From Viridothelium virens (taxonomy: Eukaryota > Ascomycota > Dothideomycetes > Trypetheliales > Trypetheliaceae): a DNA stretch of 64,000 nucleotides. The stretch spans positions 124,001 through 188,000 of the forward strand of contig ML991785.1 of assembly GCA_010094025.1 (NCBI GenBank), in the 5' to 3' direction. How positions within the stretch are numbered: the stretch's first letter is position 1; the number at the start of each line of letters is the position of its first letter. Below, piece after piece: positions 56,718 to 64,000 of the stretch. Below the pieces are notes generated by a model. It ran no database searches and was not told where the DNA came from. It saw only the letters and a program-made list of their open reading frames with translations. The translations under genes were made by a program, and so were the position numbers.

Positions 56718-57325
56718 ACGTGATGAATGGGGCTCGTGGAGTCGGACCAAATTCAGTACGGTATAGAGCGTGTGAGGGAAGCCAATGATTGGCGCTAAAC
56801 AATGTGGATTCCAGCATGCATGGCTACTAGGTAGCTATAGGCAGCTATAGGTAGATTCATGAAGAGGCACGAGAGGGCATATGAACGATACATGAACGAC
56901 CGACACCGTAGCGTAGGTAGGTACCTGTAGAGACAGCCGGGTTGGACTCGTGATAGGATGGACCCAGTCGTGCCAGTGGTGTACTCGTGTCATTCTCTCA
57001 GGGTCTCGAAGCGAATGGTCCAGTGGCACACCAGGCTTGTCCCGAGCTGCGTCATCGCCCTCATCCACCAACCGGGTCGACACCTGTGCAGCTGGCCTTC
57101 CACGGCATTGCATTGCTCGTCATATCCTTTCATTCTTTCCAGGCAACGACCTACCTTAGCACCGTTAGTTTTTCTGGAGCTCTTCTGGGACTTTCCGTCG
57201 CGCGACCGCTCGTCCCATTGAGCGATCCCGTCCTTCTCCCCTGCGACGTGTCCACGAAGCAACGTTTCAAAACATCCCCTAGAACCCAGCTAAATTTATC
57301 TACCCCTACGACTGATGAATCCGCC
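56718..57325. other. Intergenic 0.6 kb
   Basis: It holds a small imperfect tandem repeat (TAGCTATAGGYAGCTATAGG at about 56832-56853) and a second GTAGGTAGGTAC motif near 56915. No gene was seen. The frame of the next gene is open from 56987, but its first believable ATG is at 57326. Confidence 0.5.
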
Positions 57326-58501
57326 ATGAGTAGCCTCGAGACCACACCAAAGGGAGCTGTGAGTCCACGAAACTCGGGTGTCCCCCTCCTCCAACGGGAC
57401 TCTTCAGAAACCCCCAAAGCAGCTGGACCGACCTCACAAGACACCGACGATAATCATCAGGACGAGAGCGTCAACTCACCGGCTAAGCTAAGCAAGAGGA
57501 GGCTGTTTGGCCTGGGCAAGAAGAAAGACGAGCGCATCGCTCGAAGGGACAATCAGTCGTCGTCCACGGAAGCGACGCCATCCGCTTCTTCCACCACTGT
57601 GAAGCCGACATCGACCTCCATGGCAGCTGTATCGAATGCCACGAGGGATTCCGAGTCCCCACAACGCCAACAGCGACAGAGCATCCAAGTCGCAACCTCA
57701 CCACATCGCCGTATGCGATCTAGTTCCCCTAGAATGCACTCGCCTGCATCTTCTCAAATCTTCGAGCGCGACGTCCAAGAGACGGCTTCTTTGGCGGGCG
57801 ATCTCTCCCCGAATATTCCGTCTCACATTACAACAGAAAATCATATTCCGCCTGTCTTGGAAGCGTCCTCGATAGCGATTACAGACGATCACTTGGATCC
57901 AGACACTGTGGAAATCCTTACACACTCCGTGCATCAACCTGCTGCCCTTACCGTGACAGGTGGTGCATCTGAAATAGGGGCATCTCCCCCCTCGCAAGAA
58001 GACGTGCTATCGCAAGCAATGACATCGCACCATGAATTTGCAGACGACGGAGCTTCCAACTATGGCGTAGCCTACGACAATAGCGACCCACGCCGCCTGA
58101 GCTTTATCTCATTCGCCGACGTCGTTCAGGCAGAACATGTGGGAGGAAGCCGCGACTCGGTGCATCTGATGAGCCAGTCTTCCACAGCGCCATCTGTGTC
58201 TGCGAATCGCTCACCCTCGCCCATTCGGTCTCCAGTGTCTGGGTTGGGAACCTCGCCTCCAACGAGCGGTGCAGCATCGGTCAAAGGTCTAGAGACATCC
58301 CCATCGCGGGGAATGGGCATCCAAATGGCTGGCAGTCCGACAAGCGCCTCGAGCCCGCCGAACTTTGGTGGGGAACTCATGGTGGAGACAATGCGGCAGG
58401 CCCTGGACAAGACGGGTAGTGGAGACATGACGGGCAGCAAGCCCCTGAGCGCCGTGAGCGCAGACGATGCTCCGCCTTCCGAGCAACACCCTTTCAAGTA
58501 G
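57326..58501 (+). CDS. Ser/Thr/Pro-rich disordered protein, unknown
   Basis: A single exon of 391 aa from the ATG at 57326 (ATGAGTAGCC...). An upstream in-frame ATG at 56987 would add 113 residues of leader-like sequence. I do not recognise a named family. Features: a basic cluster SKRRLFGLGKKKDERIARR at about 51-69; long Ser/Pro/Thr stretches with many SP sites; one compact block PRRLSFISFADVVQAEHVGG that stands out as likely conserved and contains an RRLS kinase-type site; and a C-terminal amphipathic stretch GGELMVETMRQALDKTGSG. No membrane segment. It lies upstream of, and on the same strand as, the RasGAP gene. Confidence 0.72.
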   Translation: MSSLETTPKGAVSPRNSGVPLLQRDSSETPKAAGPTSQDTDDNHQDESVNSPAKLSKRRLFGLGKKKDERIARRDNQSSSTEATPSASSTTVKPTSTSMAAVSNATRDSESPQRQQRQSIQVATSPHRRMRSSSPRMHSPASSQIFERDVQETASLAGDLSPNIPSHITTENHIPPVLEASSIAITDDHLDPDTVEILTHSVHQPAALTVTGGASEIGASPPSQEDVLSQAMTSHHEFADDGASNYGVAYDNSDPRRLSFISFADVVQAEHVGGSRDSVHLMSQSSTAPSVSANRSPSPIRSPVSGLGTSPPTSGAASVKGLETSPSRGMGIQMAGSPTSASSPPNFGGELMVETMRQALDKTGSGDMTGSKPLSAVSADDAPPSEQHPFK

Positions 58502-59740
58502 CCCGCGCTCACCTCTCCATGACTACCAGCCGCTTGCTGCACCTACGGAATGCGCGTTTCAGGACTGCATCGAACCCCACAATATCAGGACTGTTTTAGC
58601 AGCTCTCTGACTTTATTTTCTTCCTTCTCTACTTTATTCTGCTGATCACCATCCGCCACTCATGTGCTGTCTGTCGATCTCAGACACTTGTCTAGCTGAT
58701 TGTGTGATTTTGGTCGGCGTTCTCCGAGATACCTCTTCTGGCTTTTTGGGGTTCGATTGCACTTAACCCTGTATGCTCTCTGGTAGCACGCTTTTTGCTT
58801 GCGCTCTGATTTTGGCTTTCCCCTTGGCTTGGATCTTTTGGGATTAAACGGATGAAATGAGGATATGCCTGATTTTGGACACTGCGATTTCCCAGTTCGA
58901 TGTCAATAAAATATACCTCAGCCTGTATAAACTGGAGGGAGGAGCTCTTTAAAGATAACTGTCAAGTTGGATCGTTTTTCTCTTTAACCAGATTGCGTGC
59001 AGACACTGTGCAGCGTGAGCTCACTCGAAGCTCCCGCTCGACCGTAGCTCCTGCATCATCGTTTCATTATTATATGTAGGGCAGTATAGACCATATGCGA
59101 GTGCCCACTCTCTAGCAATTCAAGACTAGCTCGGCTGAATCCAGACATTCCGAGACAATGCAGGAACCAACACTGGCCAGCCCTTTCCACCCAACGCTAC
59201 CAGTTCCTTCGATCTGGTTGATCTTCAAGCAGTCTGTCCTTCCTCTTTCCAGCTCCTCGAAGATTCGACCTGACACGGCAAGAGACATCTGACATGTTGC
59301 ATTGGAGCTAGCGCCCACCAAGACCCTGTCTCTTCTGCGCGGGATCGTGCCTGCACAGACTGGTATGCGCCGCTACCACACTGCATCTCAGTAACTTTTG
59401 TTACCCCTTCTTGCCCTCTTGCCCTCTTGCCCTTACCCAATCGTGCCCGGACACAGAAATTGCCCAAGTCTTGGCAAGCAGACGAGAGTGGGTGCATGCT
59501 GTCGTCGAATCCTGTCCTTTAGCCTTCCCGTCTTCCCAAGATTGTGCCCCACTATCGCGAGCCAAATGCGGAAACCTGCGACAAAGCGTGGCGACCCTTC
59601 TACCATATACGCCAACATCGTCGGCAGCTGCACCCCAATTGGTCGCACCGGCTTCTGGGCGATCGGATCACGCCGTGACAAGCCAGTGAAAGTGGCTCGA
59701 GGGAGGGGTTGTTGCGGATAGGTGGGAAACGGAAGCTGCC
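58502..59740. other. Intergenic 1.2 kb, RasGAP promoter/leader
   Basis: 3' region of the previous gene, then a pyrimidine-rich stretch (59390-59460) typical of promoters and leaders of active fungal genes. No gene was seen. Confidence 0.5.
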
Positions 59741-62700
59741 ATGGAGCAGCCTCGTTCTCCCAGGCGGCGGAAGGACATTACAACCTACGGCGTGTCTCCG
59801 AACCGGACAGAAGCTGGCGACAATGCTTGGTCTCGAATTCGGAGTGGTTCTTACCAAACCCGAGAGACCTCCATCCGACCCGTTACTCCCGACGACACCC
59901 CAGAGGAAGAAGCTGCGATACAGTCTAGCCTGGAAGAGACGTTGGTTGGCACTCCCCCAGGCATATCTCCCGCGACGAGTGCGCATGCAAGTCCTAGAAC
60001 ACGACCGAGAGGCTTGATGCAAAGAACAGAATCCTCGGATGAGACAAAGATGGCACACAGCGGAAGAATACCTAGGGACGCGCAGACACGGCCAAGAACA
60101 AGAACACTGGGAGAGAGGCCTCGAGAGGCGTCTCCGCCATCGCTGTTCTTCAGTCATCGCAACCGTATAGGTTCTGTACATACAATGGAGAATGGGACGA
60201 TCACTGCCGTGGGCGCCAATGGAGACCCCATCACGTCCATAGGTCATATATCAACAATACCCGGATCTTCTCACAACTCCTCCATGTCCTCGCAACGCTC
60301 AGCAAGAGCACCGGCACAGAGTGCTCCTCCGCAGCCGGATCCGCTCTCGACGCCTCCGGCAACCGGGAACAACGCAAAGAAAATGTTGGGGCTGATGAAA
60401 TCAACATGTGGGAGGATGCAGGGCATATTGGCATTCAGAAGAGGAAGTGGAAGGTCATGGGAGCTGGGGTACTGTGCAGTGGATGAGGAGACTGGGAGCC
60501 TGGTCTATGAGCCTAAAGATGACACCAGTTATCACAAGACATTAGTACCAGACCTTCGCGGCTGCCTAGTCAAGCGATCGCATGATCAAGGCTCACAGAT
60601 GCCTTACATTGAAGTGCATGTTCCAACATCAGATCTGGAGGTTCATTTGCGTCCACACACCCGCGCCGAATTTGAATCCTGGCTTGCTGCCCTACTATGC
60701 TGGCAGCCCATGCAACCCAAGGGCATACAAAATAAAATGGCAAAAGCACAACCTTCCGTCCAGCCCGAGCAGCGGACTACTCAGAATAGACGGCATTCTG
60801 ACATTGCCGTTGCGAAAGATGCGCCCATAATAAAGGTCGGCAAAATGATATTTTGGGATACCAATATTGCATACAGCAACACTGGAACGCCGAAGTCTCC
60901 CAGACCCGCTGCCTACAGAATGCAAAGTTTGGGTTCTCGTAGGTGGCGGAAAGTGTCATGCACCCTACGAGAAAATGGGGAGCTCAAGCTCTTCTCTGAA
61001 ATGGATATGATGGTGGTCTCACTCGTGCAGCTCTCCCAGCTATCACGTTGTGCAATCCAGCGCCTAGACCCTTCCGTCTTGGATAACGAGTTCTGCATTG
61101 CGATATATCCACAATACACTTCTTCCACAACTAATGTCTTCCTCCTGCGCCCTATCTTCATTTCCCTGGAATCACGAATACTATACGAGGTTTGGATCGT
61201 TTTGCTGCGGGCTTTCACTATCCCGCAGCTGTATGGGCCGAAGCAACTTCCTGCAGAGGGCGACGTGTCATCCGCGGAAGACATACAGAAGGCTATGCAC
61301 ACACCGTCTCGGGATATGTTTCGCATGGAAAGGTCACTTTTGCTTAAAGTAATCGAAGCTAAATTGACCATAACTCCTGACATACAACCGAAGAAGAACC
61401 CCATGGGAAGAGACCGGCGGGGCACAGATCCTACAGAGAGCTCGAGCGGCTTCTATGTTGAAGTGCTGCTTGACGGAGAAGTACGTGCCAAGACTATGAC
61501 CAAATTCGAAGGAAGCATGCCGTTCTGGAGAGAGGAATTCGAGTTCTTGGATCTGCCAGCCGTTTTATCCAGCGCCTCGATGCTTCTCAAGCGACGTACT
61601 TCCGACCACACGCTTGGTGATCGAGAGCGCGCCGACTCCCATCGCTTAGTCCAACAAGCTTATGGCTTCTCTGAGGGTGCTGGAGGAGGCTATTCCGGCA
61701 TCACCTTTGACCAAACTATTGGTAATGTCGACATCTACCTGGAAGAGCTCGACTCGAGGAAGGAGACTGAGAAGTGGTGGCCGATCACAAATTCCTTCAG
61801 CCAGCCAATCGGCGAGATCTTGGTCAAGGCGCGGGCGGAAGAGAGCGTCATACTCATGTCCAAGGATTATCAGCCCATGTCGGACCTGCTACATCGTTTC
61901 GAAAACGGGCTCACTCTCCAAATTTGGCAGAGGATTCCTGGGGAGTTGGCGAAGACATCCGAGTACTTGCTCAATATCTTTCAGGTTTCCGGACAGGCGG
62001 CTGATTGGTTCATGTCCTTGGTGGAAGAAGAGATTGATAGCATCCACAGAGAGAATCCCATTCGACCAAAAGAGCGGGCGAGGAGAAGGGTGGATTCCAA
62101 CGATTCGGGCGACTCTGGCACTGGCTTTACGACTGCGGAGCGGGAAGTGCTTGTCCGGGATTTTGGCAATAAAGCCACTCAGGAGGCGAACCTACTGTTT
62201 CGAGCCAATACTTTGTTGACAAAGGCGCTGGAGATTCACATGCGTCGGCTGGGAAAAGAGTATTTGGAAGATACGCTGACGGAGAAGATCAAGGAGATCA
62301 ATGACACGGATGCTGATTGCGAGGTTGATCCTAATCGGATAGGAAATCCGCAGGATCTCGAACGGAACTGGCGCAAGTTGATCAATGTGACAAAGGGGAT
62401 CTGGAGTGCAATCTATAATTCGTCGAACCGATGTCCACTGGAACTGAAGGCTGTATTTCGACACATCCGAGCCTGTGCTGAAGATCGATACGGTGACTTT
62501 CTGCGTAGTGTGCGCTACAGTAGTGTCTCCGGCTTTGTGTTCTTGCGATTCTTCTGTCCGGCTGTGCTAAATCCCAAGTTATTTTCCCTTCTCAAGGGTG
62601 AGCTCATGATCTGTAGCTGTCTTGCAATTTCCTTGACTAATTTTGCTAGATCATCCTCGTCTACGCGCTCGTCGTACATTGACGCTCGTCGCCAAGTCAC

Positions 62701-64000
62701 TCCAAGGTCTTGCCAACATGACCACATTTGGCTCGAAAGAGACATGGATGGAACCCATGAACCAGTTCCTCTCCGCTCACCGAGAAGAATTCAAATCCTT
62801 TATCGACAACGTTTGCACACTTTCAGGAGCGTACAGTCGGTCACCTTCTGCTGCTGGAGTTCCTCCTCCTCCACCGGCCTACTCAACTCCCTTGCAGATC
62901 CTCAACAGACTTCCGCCTACAAGTCGAGAAGGCTTCCCAAGCCTGCCATATCTGATCGACAATGCACGGAATTTTGCAGCATTGATACAGCTCTGGCTCA
63001 GTGCGTATGGAAAAGATACTCATGACATCAAAAGCGAAGATGGCGAGATTATGAAGTTCCACGAAATGTGTATTGAGCTCGACCAACGCACACGACAGTG
63101 TCTCGAACGAGCGGAGCGAGCCGAACATCCCACAAGCGACAATAGTTCCCAATGGCAGGAGCTCGTTGAGTCCCTTGAGAATGTCCAGTTAGGTTCTGAC
63201 AGCATGGCCGAGCGTCGCAAAAGCAGCGTGGCAACTGCCACACAAGAAGAAGGTACACCCCGTGTCAGGTCATTCATCAATAAAGGCAGCGCTGGCCCGC
63301 TTGCAGCCCGAGGTTCCGCTTCCGCATCCTCTGCCTCTCTCGCAGATTCTACCGACCAGCAGAACAGTGCTGGACTGGAGAAACGCTTTAGCAACGGCAT
63401 ACTTCCCAACAGCAGTAACAACGGCAATGGCACTGACAGCAACCTTAGCAGTCCTGTCACCCCGCACAGCGCCGGCGGCGCCCGTCGCCCTCAAACCTTC
63501 TTCCCACCCCCGCCCATTTCCACAAGCAGCTCCGCCTCGGCATCTGCCACCACCTCAGCCCGTCCAAGCCCAACCTCTTACCTCGACTCTCAGGATAGCA
63601 GTGATGGCGGCGGTGGACCGCCCGTCCCGTCCGTCTCCACCGCGCCTACGACAACGACGCCTGCATTGGCGAACCCCCGGCATCGTGCTCGTCCATCGGC
63701 GCAACATGGGACGCCAGGCAATCCGAGCAACGCCTCAAACTTTGCCGGTCAGAGTGCCCCCAAGGAATCTCCAGGAAGCCCAACTGCGATTCCGCAGCGA
63801 GGCAGTAGCATCGGCGTCCGACATAAAAAGAGTCGCGACCTAAGTAACAGCCAGAGTCGAGGGTCCAACGCCGTTCTTCCTCCTCCTCCTACGCAACAGC
63901 CGCATTCCCCTCCGCAGTCGCAACCCCAGAACCACGTAGCCTCGAGTCAGGCTCTGCACAACTCCAGCGCGCCCTCTCAGACACATCCCTCAAGCCAGTC
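59741..64000 (+). CDS. Ras GTPase-activating protein (PH/C2/RasGAP), 3' end outside window
   Basis: Exons 59741-62597 and 62650 onward, with a 52-bp intron (GTGAGC/GCTAG). The frame is open to the last base, so the gene is cut by the window. A disordered Ser/Pro/Arg N-terminus (about 1-215) is followed by a PH-like region (MQGILAFRRGSGRSWELGYCAV...EFESWLAALLCW, continued near RRWRKVSCTLRENGELKLFSE). A C2-like region ends near ITNSFSQPIGEILVKA. The RasGAP domain starts around residue 720, with LFRANTLLTKALEIHMRRLG holding the likely arginine finger and VFLRFFCPAVLNPKLF (about 934) the hallmark FLRFxxPA block. The C-terminal tail is very rich in Ser/Pro/Asn. The layout resembles the fungal Bud2/Cla2-type RasGAPs that switch off Ras/Rsr1-like GTPases in polarity control, but which GTPase is served is not visible. 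Confidence 0.9.

Noticed and set aside
63262-63843. 193-codon plus-strand frame
   Set aside because: Shadow of the RasGAP second exon, which is open in another frame to the window end.
1-64000. Transposons or LTR-type elements
   Set aside because: No reverse transcriptase, integrase or transposase motif and no long terminal or inverted repeats were noticed by eye; a repeat-library search would be needed to exclude small remnants.

Overview
The window is nuclear DNA of a filamentous ascomycete (Pezizomycotina). Evidence: 50-115 bp introns with GTRNGT-type donors and CTRAC/CTAAT branch sites; a Zn2Cys6 factor with an intron inside its zinc cluster; a PNP-NACHT-ankyrin NLR; a pisatin-demethylase-type P450; DOMON-b561 and FRE oxidoreductases. 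A dothideomycete would fit, but that is a guess. I recognise no transposon, LTR element, rRNA, tRNA or CRISPR array.

Layout. 0.6-1.5 kb (-): secreted ML/NPC2-like lipid-binding protein in four small exons. 2.8-4.6 kb (+): secreted SGNH hydrolase with a Cys-rich tail. 5.0-5.9 kb (-): PQ-loop membrane protein. 7.1-11.5 kb (+): large NLR (nucleoside phosphorylase-like, NACHT, ankyrin array) with an unsettled first splice junction and a one-base frame slip at an A8 run. 12.2-13.9 kb (-): ferric/NADPH-oxidase-like reductase. 16.0-18.7 kb (-): large unknown protein. 21.2-22.7 kb (+) and 22.9-24.0 kb (-): convergent DOMON-cytochrome b561 protein and formate/nitrite transporter.

From 25 to 36 kb lies a block of core cell-biology genes: EB1 microtubule plus-end protein, Vam7-type PX-SNARE, a single-finger C2H2 factor, a FIT/Scs3 lipid-droplet protein and a Rab5 GTPase. 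Vam7 and Rab5 both serve the endosome/vacuole route; FIT acts in ER lipid metabolism. 36.6-38.2 kb holds an unknown protein with two LPxEIR F-box-like halves joined across an intron.

39-53 kb looks accessory: a Zn2Cys6 regulator, a 7-kb stretch with no recognisable gene, then a P450 and an MFS drug transporter on the same strand, a possible detoxification or secondary-metabolism pair. 55-64 kb holds two conserved-looking disordered proteins and a PH/C2-type RasGAP that runs off the right end.

Exon borders were placed by hand from splice motifs and reading phase. Where the lengths sum to whole codons and family motifs continue across the joins, as in most multi-exon genes here, they should be close to right. 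No expression or database evidence was available.
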